64,000 bases of DNA from Nocardioides sp. Root140 (GCF_001426745.1 NZ_LMFI01000001.1:333130-397129); one strand, 5' to 3'. Positions 34,044-43,463 are shown, counted from the stretch's first letter. A program made the numbers and translations. Notes: generated by a model from the sequence alone, not told the origin.

Positions 34044-35314
34044 CCCGCGACCGCCGCGGCGTGCAGCGCGGTGCAGATCCGGGCGACGTCGTCGTCGGAC
34101 GAGATGTACGGAGGCATCGTGTAGATCAGGTCGCGGAACGGGCGGATCCACACACCGTTCGCGAGTGCGGCATCGGTCGCCGCCACCACGTCGACAGGGT
34201 GGTCGAGCTGTACGACGCCCACGGCGCCGAGGGTGCGGACGTCGTACACCCCGGGGAGCTGGCGCAGGGGAGCGAGGCCGCGCTCGAGCGCGGCGTTGAT
34301 GCGGGCGACGTCGGTCTCCCAGCCGCGACTCAGCAGCAGGTCGATCGAGGCGGAGGCGACCGCGCAGGCCAGTGGGTTCCCCATGAACGTGGGGCCGTGC
34401 ATCAGCACGCCGGACTCGCTGGCCGAGATGCCGCCCGCGATGTCGGAGGAGCAGAGCACGGCGGCCAGGGTGAGGTAGCCGCCGGTCAGCGCCTTGCCCA
34501 GGCAGAGGATGTCGGGCGTGACCACCTCGGAGACGAACAGGTGGCCGGTGCGGCCGAAGCCCGTGGCGATCTCGTCGAAGATCAGCACCAGTCCGAGCCG
34601 GTCGGCCACCTCGCGCATGACGGTGAGGCAGGCCGGGTCGTAGGGGTGCATGCCGCCGGCGCCCTGGAGCAGCGGCTCGACGATGATGCCGGCGAGCTCG
34701 TGGGCGTGTGCCTCGGCGAGTGCCGTGAACGAGGCGCTCCAGCCGGCCAGGTCGCCGCCCGGTGCCGGTGGCTGGTCGGCGAAGACGTGGGAGCGCAGCA
34801 TGCCGGTGAACATCGTGTGCATGCCGCCCACGGGGTCGCACACGCCCATGCAGCCACAGGTGTCGCCGTGATAGCCGCCGCGGACCGTGAGCAGGCGGGT
34901 GCGCTCGGGGCGGCTGCGGCCACGCTGGTGCTGCACGGCCATCTTGATCGCCACCTCGACGCTGACCGATCCGGAGTCGGCCAGGAAGACGTGCTGCAGT
35001 GGAGCGGGGGTGATCTCGACCAGCGTGCGAGCCAGGTCGATCGCCGGCCGGTGGGTCAGGCCGCCGAACATGACGTGCGCGAACTCCCTTGCCTGGTTGG
35101 CGATTGCCTCATCGAGCGCGGGGTGGCGGTAGCCGTGGATCGCCGACCACCACGAGCTCATCGCATCGATCACCTCGCCGGAGCCCTCGAGCTCGAGACG
35201 TACGCCGGACGCCCCCGTCACGAGTCGCGTCGGAGTGGGGTCGGTCATCGACGTGTAGGGATGCCAGACGTGCTCGCGGTCGTAGGCGAGCAGGGAGGCG
35301 GTGTCGGTGCTCAC
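34040..35314 (-). CDS. bioA: Adenosylmethionine-8-amino-7-oxononanoate aminotransferase
   Basis: BioA makes diaminopelargonate using SAM as amino donor. The 424-aa class III aminotransferase has HVWHPYTSM at the N terminus, a marker of Bio[14 protein letters not shown], the [12 protein letters not shown] segment, and the PLP lysine in [11 protein letters not shown] chose GTG 35314, 4 nt after the bioB stop; an ATG at 35353 would overlap bioB by 35 bp. It is second in bioBAFD. Confidence 0.94.
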   Translation of the reverse strand: MSTDTASLLAYDREHVWHPYTSMTDPTPTRLVTGASGVRLELEGSGEVIDAMSSWWSAIHGYRHPALDEAIANQAREFAHVMFGGLTHRPAIDLARTLVEITPAPLQHVFLADSGSVSVEVAIKMAVQHQRGRSRPERTRLLTVRGGYHGDTCGCMGVCDPVGGMHTMFTGMLRSHVFADQPPAPGGDLAGWSASFTALAEAHAHELAGIIVEPLLQGAGGMHPYDPACLTVMREVADRLGLVLIFDEIATGFGRTGHLFVSEVVTPDILCLGKALTGGYLTLAAVLCSSDIAGGISASESGVLMHGPTFMGNPLACAVASASIDLLLSRGWETDVARINAALERGLAPLRQLPGVYDVRTLGAVGVVQLDHPVDVVAATDAALANGVWIRPFRDLIYTMPPYISSDDDVARICTALHAAAVAG

Positions 35315-35318
35315 GCGG

Positions 35319-36530
35319 TCACGCGTTCGCGGGAGCCTCGGTGCCCGCGCCACGCTTGCGGATCACGGGGTTGTGGGACGTCTCGCCCACTGCCTCGTCG
35401 GCATGCCCCGAGCAGCCGCCGCCACAGGCCGAGCCGCAGCCGGCCCCGTCGGAGGCACTGCCGCACGGGCTCGCGGATGCCGAGCCGCAGTCACCGGCCG
35501 CGGGCTCGAGGGAGTCGAGGGCCGGCAGGCTGCCGTTGGCGAACGCGTCCTCGTTGCCGAGGATCACGAAGCCGTTGTCGCGCAGCATCTCGAGGTCGGA
35601 CCTGGCGTCCTGTCCCTCCGAGGTGAGGTAGTCGCCGAGGAAGATCGAGTTGGCCACCTGGAGGGCAGTGGCCTGCAGGGACCTCAGGTGCATCTCGCGG
35701 CCGGCCGCGATGCGGATCTCCTTGTCGGGGCACACGAACCGGGCCATCGTCAGGATCCGCAGGCACCGCATCGGCGAGAGCTCCCACGTGTTCTCGTACG
35801 GCGTGCCGTCGAAGGGCATCAGGAAGTTCACCGGGATCGAGTCGGCGTCGAGCGCACGGAGGGCGAAGAGCGCCTCGACCAGCTGCTCGTCGGTCTCGCC
35901 GAGTCCGGCGATCAGGCCGGAGCAGGGGGAGAGGCCGGCCGACTTCGCCTTGCCGATGGTGTCGATGCGGTCGTCGTACGTGTGGGTCTGGACGATGTTG
36001 TCGTGGTTGCTCTCGGCGGTGTTGATGTTGTGGTTGTAGGCGTCGACGCCGGCGGCCTTGAGCCGGTCGGCCTGGCCGTCCTTGAGCAGCCCGAGGCAGG
36101 CGCACACCTCGACCCCGTCGTAGGTCTCCTTGATCGCCTCGGTCATCTCCACGACCCTGTCGACGTCGCGGTCGGAGGGTCCGCGGCCCGACGACACCAT
36201 GCACACCCGGGTGGCGCCGCCCTTGAGGCCGGCCCCGGCCTGCTGGAGGGCGTCGTCCTTCGTCAGCCAGGAGTACTTCAGGATCGGTGCCTGCGACCCG
36301 AGCGCCTGGGAACAGTAGTTGCAGTTCTCGGGACACAGGCCCGACTTCAGGTTCACCAGGTAGTTCACCTTGACCGTGTTGCCGAAGTGCTCACGGCGCA
36401 GCCGGGCAGCCGCGGAGACCACGGACAGCAGCTCCGCGTCGGTGGTCTGCAGCACGGCGAGGGCATCGGGCTCGGACGCGGCGCCGCCGTCGAGGATCCG
36501 GTCGGCGAGCTGGTCGAAGTGGGTCGTCAT
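35319..36530 (-). CDS. bioB: Biotin synthase with Cys-rich C-terminal tail
   Basis: BioB inserts sulfur into dethiobiotin by radical SAM chemistry. The 403-aa protein has the [4Fe-4S] motif [10 protein letters not shown] (Cys66, 70, 73) and the usual barrel segments with the [2Fe-2S] ligands. It exceeds the common length (about 345 aa) by a Gly/Ser/Ala/Cys-rich tail with five Cys (348, 356, 365, 369, 373; the last three as CxxxCxxxC). ATG 36530 follows AGGAGAC and the paired BioQ-type operators. It leads bioBAFD. The tail may hold or repair an Fe-S cluster. Confidence 0.95.
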   Translation of the reverse strand: MTTHFDQLADRILDGGAASEPDALAVLQTTDAELLSVVSAAARLRREHFGNTVKVNYLVNLKSGLCPENCNYCSQALGSQAPILKYSWLTKDDALQQAGAGLKGGATRVCMVSSGRGPSDRDVDRVVEMTEAIKETYDGVEVCACLGLLKDGQADRLKAAGVDAYNHNINTAESNHDNIVQTHTYDDRIDTIGKAKSAGLSPCSGLIAGLGETDEQLVEALFALRALDADSIPVNFLMPFDGTPYENTWELSPMRCLRILTMARFVCPDKEIRIAAGREMHLRSLQATALQVANSIFLGDYLTSEGQDARSDLEMLRDNGFVILGNEDAFANGSLPALDSLEPAAGDCGSASASPCGSASDGAGCGSACGGGCSGHADEAVGETSHNPVIRKRGAGTEAPANA

Positions 36531-36558
36531 GTGGGTACGTCTCCTGGTCGTCGGCGAA

Positions 36559-36595
36559 CCTGAACGGTGTTCAGGCAACCTGAACGGTGTTCAGG
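36559..36595 (-). promoter_or_regulatory. Two BioQ-type operators upstream of bioB
   Basis: The 17-bp palindrome CCTGAACGGTGTTCAGG occurs twice, at 36559-36575 and 36579-36595, with centres 20 bp apart. It matches the TGAAC-N3-GTTCA pattern of BioQ operators of mycobacteria and corynebacteria. Repression of bioBAFD by the BioQ protein encoded at 38800-39360 is the natural reading. Confidence 0.85.
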
Positions 36596-36654
36596 TTAAG
36601 CGAGTTCGACGGGACGCCGCAACACACGTCGGGATGATGGACATCCTGCACGTG

Positions 36655-36725
36655 GGTGGTCGAACCGTGGACTCTTGCGTCGCGAACCGTGGATCGTTGC
36701 GCGTCGAGCCGTGGATCCTTGACGT
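36655..36725 (+). repeat. 22-bp tandem repeats between bioN and bioB
   Basis: Three units with the core CGAACCGTGGA or CGAGCCGTGGA lie 22-24 bp apart, ending 1-4 nt from the bioN stop codon. They match the array behind ilvC (2541-2670). The units are downstream of bioN on its strand. Confidence 0.78.
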
Positions 36726-36726
36726 A

Positions 36727-37350
36727 TCAGTCGTCGCCGATGCCGCGGGCGTGGAGCGCGTCGCCGGTCTCCATGGCCCGGGCCACCACCCGGATCACGA
36801 ACGGCGAGAGGTAGGCGCGCGGATGCCGGCCCAGGCCCCGCGCGCGGGCCGCGTCGCGGGTCTCGTGGGCCAGGGTGACGGTGCCGGGAAGGGCGCCGAT
36901 CGCCAGGGCGAAGGCCAGCGCGACCCGTTCGGGCTTCACCCCGATGCGGCGGAACGGTCCGAGCCAGCGGACGACGGCATCGAGCATGGCGTTGACCGAC
37001 GTGGTCGCGGTGACCACCACCGCGGCCAGCGCCAGCGTGACCAGGTCGACGAACGACTCGATTGCCTTCGCGCCGCCGTACCACCACCACTGGAAGGCGG
37101 CCACGAATGCGGCCAGCAGCAGGATGCTGCGGGCCGCCCGCCACAGGGTGCGCAGGCGCACCCGGGCAACGGAGACCAGCAGCAGGGCCACCGCGAGGAA
37201 CGCGAACGACGCGGGCATGCTGCGCACCAGCACGATCGAGAGACTGAGCACGCCGAGCGCGACCACCTTCACCCCGACCGGCAGGCGGTGCAGCAGCGTC
37301 GTGCCGGGTTGATAGATCCCGACCAGGACGCTGCCGGAACCCTGGCTCAT
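36727..37350 (-). CDS. bioN: Biotin ECF transporter T subunit
   Basis: BioN is the transmembrane coupling subunit of the energy-coupling factor transporter for biotin. The 207-aa protein has about five helices and the cytoplasmic Ala-Arg-Gly coupling motif as ARARGLGRHP near residue 165. The ATG overlaps the bioM stop by 4 bp. It is the third gene of bioYMN, on the same strand as bioB but separated by 196 bp with operators and repeats. Confidence 0.9.
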   Translation of the reverse strand: MSQGSGSVLVGIYQPGTTLLHRLPVGVKVVALGVLSLSIVLVRSMPASFAFLAVALLLVSVARVRLRTLWRAARSILLLAAFVAAFQWWWYGGAKAIESFVDLVTLALAAVVVTATTSVNAMLDAVVRWLGPFRRIGVKPERVALAFALAIGALPGTVTLAHETRDAARARGLGRHPRAYLSPFVIRVVARAMETGDALHARGIGDD

Positions 37351-38048
37351 GCCGACACCGACGTGACGTAGTGCTCGACGGCCTCGTCCGCGTCGCCGTC
37401 GAAGGTGACCCGGGCGTCGGCGACCACCAGCACCCGGTCGCAGCGCCGCGCCAGGTCGAGGTCGTGGGTGACGAGCATGAGTTGTTGCTCGAGGTCGAAG
37501 AGCAGGTCGCCGACCCGTCGGGTGTTGGCCAGGTCGAGCAGCGTGGTGGGCTCGTCGGCGACGACCAGCGAGGGGCGTACGGCGAGCACCCCGGCCAGTG
37601 CCAGCATCTGCTTCTGCCCGCCCGAGAGCGAGTGCACCGAGTCGTGCGCGTGCTCGAGCAGTCCGTTCTCGTCGAGCACCGCCAGGGCGAGCTCGCGTCG
37701 CCGAGAGGGCGACTTCTCCTGCCGCCGCAGCGACAGCTCGATGTCCTCCACGCAGGTCGGCATCACCAGCTGGGCGGCGGGATCGGTGAAGCAGAACCCG
37801 ACCGTACGACGCACTGCCGCGGCGTCGCGGCGTACGTCGAGGCCGTCGACGCGCACCGACCCGGTCGTGGCCAGGACCAGCCCGTTGAGCATGCGGGCCA
37901 GGGTCGACTTGCCCGATCCGTTGGCGCCGATCACGCCGATCCGGTGCTCGGTGAGCTCGAGCGTGGTGGGTTCGAGCACGACGCGGGATCCGCCGTCACC
38001 GGGAAGGGGGACGACGACGCCCGCCCGGTCGAACTCGATCCGCGGCAC
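37347..38048 (-). CDS. bioM: Biotin ECF transporter ATPase
   Basis: BioM is the ATPase of the biotin ECF transporter. The 233-aa protein has Walker A GANGSGKST (residues 41-49), the signature HSLSGGQKQ, and Walker B as SLVVADEPT. The GTG start at 38048 is 2 nt after the bioY stop; longer frames upstream run through bioY and look spurious. It overlaps bioN by 4 bp. A single ATPase gene suggests a homodimer, as in other BioMNY systems. Confidence 0.92.
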   Translation of the reverse strand: MPRIEFDRAGVVVPLPGDGGSRVVLEPTTLELTEHRIGVIGANGSGKSTLARMLNGLVLATTGSVRVDGLDVRRDAAAVRRTVGFCFTDPAAQLVMPTCVEDIELSLRRQEKSPSRRRELALAVLDENGLLEHAHDSVHSLSGGQKQMLALAGVLAVRPSLVVADEPTTLLDLANTRRVGDLLFDLEQQLMLVTHDLDLARRCDRVLVVADARVTFDGDADEAVEHYVTSVSA

Positions 38049-38050
38049 GG

Positions 38051-38698
38051 TCAGCCCGCGTCGGGTGCCGCGTCGCGAAGCGCTGCGTCGGGAGCCGCGT
38101 GGCGAGGGGCGCGGGCGAGCAGCTGCGGGAAGGCGCGGTGCACCTCTGCGGCGATCAGTGCGACCAGCGTGGTCTTGACGAAGTCGCCGAGCCAGAAGGG
38201 CAGGTCGTAGGTCATCGCCTCGTGCCAGCTGACGTCGAAGAAGAGCTTCATGCCGACGATGCCCATCGGGTGGATGACCAGGATGCTGCCCGCGGCGGAG
38301 CACAGGAAGATCACCAGCGCGCTGGTGCGGCGCTGGCCGGCGACGTACTTCACCAGTAACCCCGCGACGAGCGCGGCGACCGGGAACGACCACAGGTAGC
38401 CGGCGCTGGCGCCGGTGAAGGTGCCCAGGCCCGAGGAGTGCTCGGCGAAGACCGGCAGGCCGATCGCGCCGAGGCCGAGGTAGAGCGCCACCGCGAGGAA
38501 GCCGCGCACGGGGCCGAGCAGGCAGCCGGTCAGCATCACCGCGAAGGTCTGCAGGGTGATCGGCACGCCGGCGCCGCCGACCGGGATCGCACCGACGTAC
38601 GCGCAGGCCGAGATCAGTGCGGCGAACGCCGCGATCAGGGCGATGTCGGTGGTGCTCGAGGTCGTACGCCGGGTGCTGGTCGGGGTCTGCGTGCTCAA
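38051..38698 (-). CDS. bioY: Biotin transporter substrate-binding subunit
   Basis: BioY is the membrane S component that binds biotin. The 215-aa protein has about six helices and the family segments GGAGVPITLQTFAVML and GAIGLPVFAEHSSGLGTFTGASAGYLWSFP. I chose TTG 38698, which has AGAAGAGA upstream; a GTG at 38749 falls inside the BioQ operator. It leads bioYMN and is divergent from bioQ. Confidence 0.92.
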   Translation of the reverse strand: MSTQTPTSTRRTTSSTTDIALIAAFAALISACAYVGAIPVGGAGVPITLQTFAVMLTGCLLGPVRGFLAVALYLGLGAIGLPVFAEHSSGLGTFTGASAGYLWSFPVAALVAGLLVKYVAGQRRTSALVIFLCSAAGSILVIHPMGIVGMKLFFDVSWHEAMTYDLPFWLGDFVKTTLVALIAAEVHRAFPQLLARAPRHAAPDAALRDAAPDAG

Positions 38699-38741
38699 GG
38701 TCGTCGTCTCTTCTGCAAGGTGTCGCGGGCCGGAGCCGTTG

Positions 38742-38756
38742 CTGAACACTGTTCAG
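38742..38756. promoter_or_regulatory. BioQ-type operator between bioY and bioQ
   Basis: CTGAACACTGTTCAG is a perfect 6-bp arm palindrome with a 3-nt centre, the same type as the two upstream of bioB. It lies in the 101-bp gap between the divergent bioY and bioQ, so BioQ should control transport and itself. Confidence 0.82.
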
Positions 38757-38799
38757 GTTAAGGTCAGTGCATCGTAGATCCTCAAGGAGGGGTGGGAAG

Positions 38800-39360
38800 T
38801 TGAGCTACCGCAGGGCGGACGTCGTCGAACACGCCATCGTCGTGCTCGACGCCTACGGGCTGGCCGACCTCTCCATGCGCCGCCTGGCCAGCGAGCTCGG
38901 CGTGCAACCCAGCGCGCTCTACCACCACTTCGCCAACAAGCAGACCCTCCTGGCCGCCGTGGCCGACGAGATCCTGCACCGTGGCACCCGACCTCGGACG
39001 ACGACCGCCTGGGACGACCGGGTCGTCGAGGTGTGCGGCCAGCTCCGCGACGCGATGCTGGCCTACCGTGACGGAGCCGAGCTCGTGGCGACGGTCAGCG
39101 CGTTCGGCCTCGGCGCGGAGGCCCCGGCACTCGAGCTGGCCGAGGCGCTCGCCGACGCCGACCTCGACGCCGACCTGGCGCCCGTCGCTGCCCGCACGCT
39201 GATCCACTTCGTGCTGGGCCACGTCATGGACGAGCAGACCCAGATGCAGGCCAGCAGCGCCGGTGCGATCGAGGACCGGCCGCGCGAGGAGTCCGACTTC
39301 GCGCTGGGGCTGGCGCTGGTTCTCGACGGCATCCGGGTGCGTGCCGCGGTCTCGTCCTGA
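38800..39360 (+). CDS. bioQ: BioQ, TetR-family biotin repressor
   Basis: BioQ represses biotin genes in actinobacteria that lack a DNA-binding BirA. The 186-aa protein has a TetR helix-turn-helix (about residues 18-50, SMRRLASELGVQPSALYHHFANKQTLLAAV) and a TetR_C-type ligand domain. I chose TTG 38800, 9 nt after AGGAGG; a GTG at 38767 would add 11 residues but overlaps the ribosome site. Position, family and the palindromes at bioY and bioB support the name. Confidence 0.88.
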   Translation: MSYRRADVVEHAIVVLDAYGLADLSMRRLASELGVQPSALYHHFANKQTLLAAVADEILHRGTRPRTTTAWDDRVVEVCGQLRDAMLAYRDGAELVATVSAFGLGAEAPALELAEALADADLDADLAPVAARTLIHFVLGHVMDEQTQMQASSAGAIEDRPREESDFALGLALVLDGIRVRAAVSS

Positions 39361-39388
39361 CCGCAGTCGCCGCGAGGCGACGTACGAC

Positions 39389-41149
39389 TCACACGGTGAG
39401 CCTGCGGGAGACGATGTCGTCGGCCGCGAGGAACGCCTCGCGCTCCCCGGTGAGGGCCGCGAGGAAGTCATCACGGCCGAGGGCGTGGAGCACGGTGTCC
39501 TCCAACGCAGTGATGGTGGCCGTCCGCGGCACGTCACGCAGCAGGCCGATCTCACCGAAGAAGTCGCCGGGCCCTTCGCGGCGGAGCACCACGCCGTCCT
39601 GGGTGACCTCCACGAGCCCCGACTCGATGACGAAGAACCGGTCGGACTCCTCGCCCTGGCGCAGCACGACCGACCCGGCCGGCACCGCGAGGCGAACCAG
39701 TTGACCGGCCAGGCCCTCGACGACGGAACGGGGAAGTGGTGCGAACATCGGAACGGCGGCGAGCAGATCGGCTCCGAACGGCGCGGTGAGCCGTGCGTCG
39801 AGACGACGCATGCGGGCGATGAACGGTACGACGGCCAGGGCCACGCCCAGCCCGACGACGGCGAGCGCGGTGCGCAGGCTCCACAGGTCGAGGAGGAACG
39901 GCATGGCGAAGGCGCCGAGGGCCATGGTCGCGATCAGGCACGACTCGAGGGCCCCGAACACCCGCCCGAGGACCGCGTCCGGGCTGATGCGCTGGACGAT
40001 GGTGTCGAGGTTGACGTCGACCAGTGGGTTGGCGAGGCCGAGGAGGGCAACGGCTGCGAACACCGTCACGGGTGAGGGCCACAGCGTGACCAGGACCAGC
40101 GGCACGGACCACAGCAGGACGCCCGTCGTGAGGTCCTGGGCGAGGCGCTGCCGGGACGCCCTCGAGATCGCCAGGAATCCACCCAGGACGGCGCCGACGC
40201 CGAGCGCCGACTCGAGGTAGCCGACACCGTGGGCTCCGGTGTCGAGGACCTCCACGGCCATCACCACGAGGAAGACGGTGGAGGCGCCGGCCACGATCGT
40301 CTGCATCGCGACCAGCCAGGTCACCACGACCAGGTCCTTGTCGGCCCAGATGCAGCGGAAGCCACCGGAGACCTCGGACAGGAAGCTCTCCCGCGGAGCG
40401 TCGTCCCCGTCGTCACCGCCTCCCGCGTCGTCACCGCCTCCCGTGTCGACGCCGGCTTCCTCGTCGGGGCCGCTGGTGGGGTGCGGGACCCGGATGCCGA
40501 GCACCATCGCCATCGACCACACGAACGTGACGACGTTGAGGCAGAACACCACCGACACGCTGGTCGCGCCGATCAGCAGCGCTCCGAGGGCGGGACCGAC
40601 GAAGAAGGACAGGCTCTCGATCGTGCTGGACGACCCGTTGGAGGCGGTCAGCTCCTCCGGGCTGTCGGCCAGAGTCGGCATCAGGGCTCGCTGCGCGCAG
40701 CGGAAAGGTGTCCCCAACAGTGAGGTGAGCGTGGCCAGCACGAAGACCGGTGCGGCGGGAGTGTCCAGGAAGAGACAGGCCGCGGCGGCGGCCACCAGCG
40801 TGGCGCGGCCGATGTCGCACAGGACCATCACCGCCTTGCGCGGGGCCCGGTCCGCCCAGGTGGAGGCGAAGGGTGCCGTCACCGACATCAGGGCGAGCCG
40901 GATCGCTGCCCAGATGCCGACGGCGCTGGCCCCGCCGACGCCGTACGCCCAGACCGTCACCGCCGTCGCGTAGGCCCAGTCGCCGATCATCGATCCGGCC
41001 AGGGCGAGCTGAACCCGCCTCAGGCCGGGGTTGCCGAAGACCGACCTGAGCGAAGCCTTCGTCTCGTGGAGGGCAGTGCGGGTGCTGGCGACGAGGCCGA
41101 CCCGAGGCGCGGGAGCGGAGGCCACGGCGGATGTCTCGTCCGATGCCAC
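39389..41149 (-). CDS. MFS transporter fused to a cyclic nucleotide-binding domain
   Basis: The 586-aa protein has about 12 transmembrane helices of the major facilitator superfamily (about residues 30-430), with a hydrophilic Gly/Asp-rich loop of about 45 aa in the middle. A C-terminal cyclic nucleotide-binding fold follows (about 440-570: LRQGEESDRFFVIESG, then GPGDFFGEIGLLRDVPRTATITA). The phosphate cassette GEIGLL...RTATI is intact, so ligand binding is plausible. The GTG at 41149 precedes a natural N terminus. A cAMP-gated exporter is the simplest hypothesis; the substrate is unknown. Confidence 0.85.
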   Translation of the reverse strand: MASDETSAVASAPAPRVGLVASTRTALHETKASLRSVFGNPGLRRVQLALAGSMIGDWAYATAVTVWAYGVGGASAVGIWAAIRLALMSVTAPFASTWADRAPRKAVMVLCDIGRATLVAAAAACLFLDTPAAPVFVLATLTSLLGTPFRCAQRALMPTLADSPEELTASNGSSSTIESLSFFVGPALGALLIGATSVSVVFCLNVVTFVWSMAMVLGIRVPHPTSGPDEEAGVDTGGGDDAGGGDDGDDAPRESFLSEVSGGFRCIWADKDLVVVTWLVAMQTIVAGASTVFLVVMAVEVLDTGAHGVGYLESALGVGAVLGGFLAISRASRQRLAQDLTTGVLLWSVPLVLVTLWPSPVTVFAAVALLGLANPLVDVNLDTIVQRISPDAVLGRVFGALESCLIATMALGAFAMPFLLDLWSLRTALAVVGLGVALAVVPFIARMRRLDARLTAPFGADLLAAVPMFAPLPRSVVEGLAGQLVRLAVPAGSVVLRQGEESDRFFVIESGLVEVTQDGVVLRREGPGDFFGEIGLLRDVPRTATITALEDTVLHALGRDDFLAALTGEREAFLAADDIVSRRLTV

Positions 41150-41271
41150 GCCTGCCTCCTGGTGCACGCTGCCTTTCGACCGTAGTGCGCTCCGCACGGT
41201 CCTGGTGGGTTTCCGGTCAATCCGCGATCTGGTCTGGACCAGTCGGTGCCGCCGCCGTCGGCGGGCACGCC

Positions 41272-41277
41272 TACGGT
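41272..41277 (+). promoter_or_regulatory. -10 hexamer of the pentapeptide protein gene
   Basis: TACGGT at 41272-41277 ends 7 nt before the GTG at 41285. A leaderless mRNA is predicted; no -35 is clear. Confidence 0.45.
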
Positions 41278-41284
41278 GGGGGTC

Positions 41285-41902
41285 GTGACGGATCCGATCG
41301 AGAACACCGACCTCCACTACCGCGAGGAGGACTGGTACGCCGAGGACCTGGGCGCGGCCCGTTTCGTGCGCTGCACGTTCACCGACATGGACCTCAGTGA
41401 GGTGGTCACCTCCGGTGCGACGTTCGACCAGTGCACATTCGCCAACAGCCGGCTCAACGCCAGCACCCACCGTCACACCGCGTTCGTGGCCTGCGACTTC
41501 CAGCGGACCAGCCTGTTCGACGCGACCTTCGAGGGCTGCAAGATGATCGGCTCGGTCTTCGCCGACTGCACCGTCCGCCCGATCAAGGTCGTCGGCGGCC
41601 AGTGGCGGGGCGTGACGATGCGCGGGCTCAACCTCAGCAAGCTCGACCTCGCCGGCCTCGACCTGCGCGAGGCCGACCTCTCGATGAGCGATCTCACCTC
41701 GACGTCGCTAGTCGGCGCGAACCTCGACGGCGCCAACCTGCGCGAGACGAAGCTGGCGGGCGCCGACCTGAGGGGTGCCTCTCTCGACCGGGTCGACCTC
41801 GCGGCAGCCCATCTGCGGCGTACGCACCTCGACCTCGCGGGCGCCGTACTCCTCGCCGAGCTGCAGGGCGCGCTCGTCGACGCGGAGCCGGTCAGGCAGT
41901 GA
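41285..41902 (+). CDS. Pentapeptide repeat protein
   Basis: The 205-aa protein consists almost wholly of A(D/N)Lxx-type pentapeptides (for example ANLDGANLRETKLAGADLRGASL), which fold as a right-handed quadrilateral beta-helix that can mimic DNA. The family includes Qnr and MfpA, which protect gyrase, as well as many members with no known role. The N-terminal 30 residues are acidic and precede imperfect repeats with Cys residues (RFVRCTFTDMDL). The GTG is set by the -10 hexamer 7 nt upstream. Gyrase protection is possible but not shown. Confidence 0.85.
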   Translation: MTDPIENTDLHYREEDWYAEDLGAARFVRCTFTDMDLSEVVTSGATFDQCTFANSRLNASTHRHTAFVACDFQRTSLFDATFEGCKMIGSVFADCTVRPIKVVGGQWRGVTMRGLNLSKLDLAGLDLREADLSMSDLTSTSLVGANLDGANLRETKLAGADLRGASLDRVDLAAAHLRRTHLDLAGAVLLAELQGALVDAEPVRQ

Positions 41903-41936
41903 CTGTCGGCCGTCGCCCGCGCGTCGACCGGAACGG

Positions 41937-42203
41937 TCAGACGTCGACGGTGCCGCCGCTGCGCCAGTAGACGCTGTCCTCGCGGGTGAGGAACTGGTCG
42001 TCGACCAGGTAGCGCCGCAGCGCCGCGACATCGGGGTGGAACGCCCGGAGGATCTCGTTAACCTCGATCTCGGGGTAGGTCCGGCCGAGCTCGAACGACT
42101 GCGCCAGGTGGTCGAGCACGACGAGCCGCTTGGCCCGCTTCGTCGGGATCGTGTGCAGTCGTCCCTCGGCGTCGAGGAAGTTCCCGAGAACCTTTGAGTC
42201 CAT
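41937..42203 (-). CDS. DUF2087 domain protein
   Basis: The 88-aa protein is a complete DUF2087 domain, with the typical FLDAEGRLHTIPTKRAKR, FELGRTYPEIEVNEILRAF and LRRYLVDD segments. Basic residues and the winged-helix-like pattern suggest nucleic acid binding, but no role is established. The gene has TAGGTT at 42210-42215 ending 6 nt before its ATG on the minus strand, so a leaderless mRNA is likely. It is convergent with the pentapeptide gene. Confidence 0.85.
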   Translation of the reverse strand: MDSKVLGNFLDAEGRLHTIPTKRAKRLVVLDHLAQSFELGRTYPEIEVNEILRAFHPDVAALRRYLVDDQFLTREDSVYWRSGGTVDV

Positions 42204-42245
42204 GCTCCGAACCTAGGACGCGCGCGCCGGGCACGCCACCGGGTT

Positions 42246-43463
42246 TCAGGCCGGCACGTGCTCCGCCGTTCGCGCGAGCACCCGGCTGCCGCCCCACGAC
42301 ACGACGACCGCGACGACGCCGGCAGCCACGGTGACCGCGAAGGCCGGGGTCTGGCCGCCCCAGTCCGCGAGCCGGCCGGCGATGGCCGCACCCACGGCGT
42401 ACCCGAGACCGGTGGCGGCGGCCAGCAGCGTCATCGCGGCGCCGGTGCGGGCAGGCGGGGTGATCCTCTCGCCGAGGGTGAATGTGGTGATCATGTACGG
42501 CGCCACGCTGACGCCGAGCACGAGCAGCACCGGGGCCAACAGCGCGAGGGAGTCGACCAGCAGCAACGGCACGGCCAGCACGAGCAGGGCGACGGCGAAC
42601 CAGCGCAGGCGTGCGGGCAGCGTGAAACGGTCCGGCAACCCGGCGATCGAGAGTCCGGCGACCACGCTGCCCACGCCGAGCAGCGCATGGAAGTAGCCGG
42701 TGAGACCCGGCTGCCCGGCGTCGGTGGCCAGCACCGACGTGCCGGTCTGCACCGACCCGAACACCGCGCCGATCACCAGCTGGGAGGCGCACAGCAGGAT
42801 CAGGGCGGGGGTCACCAGGGTGAGGTCGTGGATGCCGGTGTCCTCGTGCGCGTCGTGGGCCTGTACGGCGGTGGGGTGCAGCGCGAACCACGCACCGAAG
42901 ACCGCAAGCACCACGGCCGCGGCAGAGAGCGCGAAGGACGGGCTGGCCAGGGAGACGCCGAGGCCGATCAGGGCCGGGCCGAGCACGAACGACGCCTCGT
43001 CGGCCGCGCCTTCGTAGGAGAACGCGATGTCGACGAGCTTCTTCTGGTGCTCGCTGCGCGCGGTGATCGGGCGCCACCGCACGCGTGCCATCGGTCCGAC
43101 CTGCGGCATCACCAAGCCGGCCGCGGCACTGGCCACCGCCGACCAGCCCCACGGCACACCCGCGTGGGTGAGCACGAGCAGGACGATCATCGCGGCGGCT
43201 CCGGCCAGCGACTGGAGCAGGACGACGCTGCGTTGTCCGACCCGGTCTGCCGCCGTACCCCAGAACGGGGCGCCGACCGCGTTGGCGATCGCGAGTGCCC
43301 CGGCACAGGCGCCGCCGGCGCCGTAGCTGCCGGTGGTGCCGGCGACGAGGAGGAGCACGCCCAGCTGGCTCATGGCCAGGGGGAGGCGGGCCAGGAAGCC
43401 GACGAGGACGTAGGTGGGGCCGGTGAGGCCGAACAGCCTCTTGTAGCCGGTGAGGGGTGACAC
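42246..43463 (-). CDS. MFS transporter
   Basis: The 405-aa protein has 12 predicted helices and the MFS loop GTAADRVGQRSVVLLQ between helices 2 and 3. It resembles drug efflux type members (DHA1-like). The GTG at 43463 follows TGGAG; a -10-like TAGAAT lies at 43539-43544 on the minus strand, giving a 5' leader of about 70 nt. The substrate is unknown. It is monocistronic and divergent from the VOC gene. Confidence 0.83.
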   Translation of the reverse strand: MSPLTGYKRLFGLTGPTYVLVGFLARLPLAMSQLGVLLLVAGTTGSYGAGGACAGALAIANAVGAPFWGTAADRVGQRSVVLLQSLAGAAAMIVLLVLTHAGVPWGWSAVASAAAGLVMPQVGPMARVRWRPITARSEHQKKLVDIAFSYEGAADEASFVLGPALIGLGVSLASPSFALSAAAVVLAVFGAWFALHPTAVQAHDAHEDTGIHDLTLVTPALILLCASQLVIGAVFGSVQTGTSVLATDAGQPGLTGYFHALLGVGSVVAGLSIAGLPDRFTLPARLRWFAVALLVLAVPLLLVDSLALLAPVLLVLGVSVAPYMITTFTLGERITPPARTGAAMTLLAAATGLGYAVGAAIAGRLADWGGQTPAFAVTVAAGVVAVVVSWGGSRVLARTAEHVPA

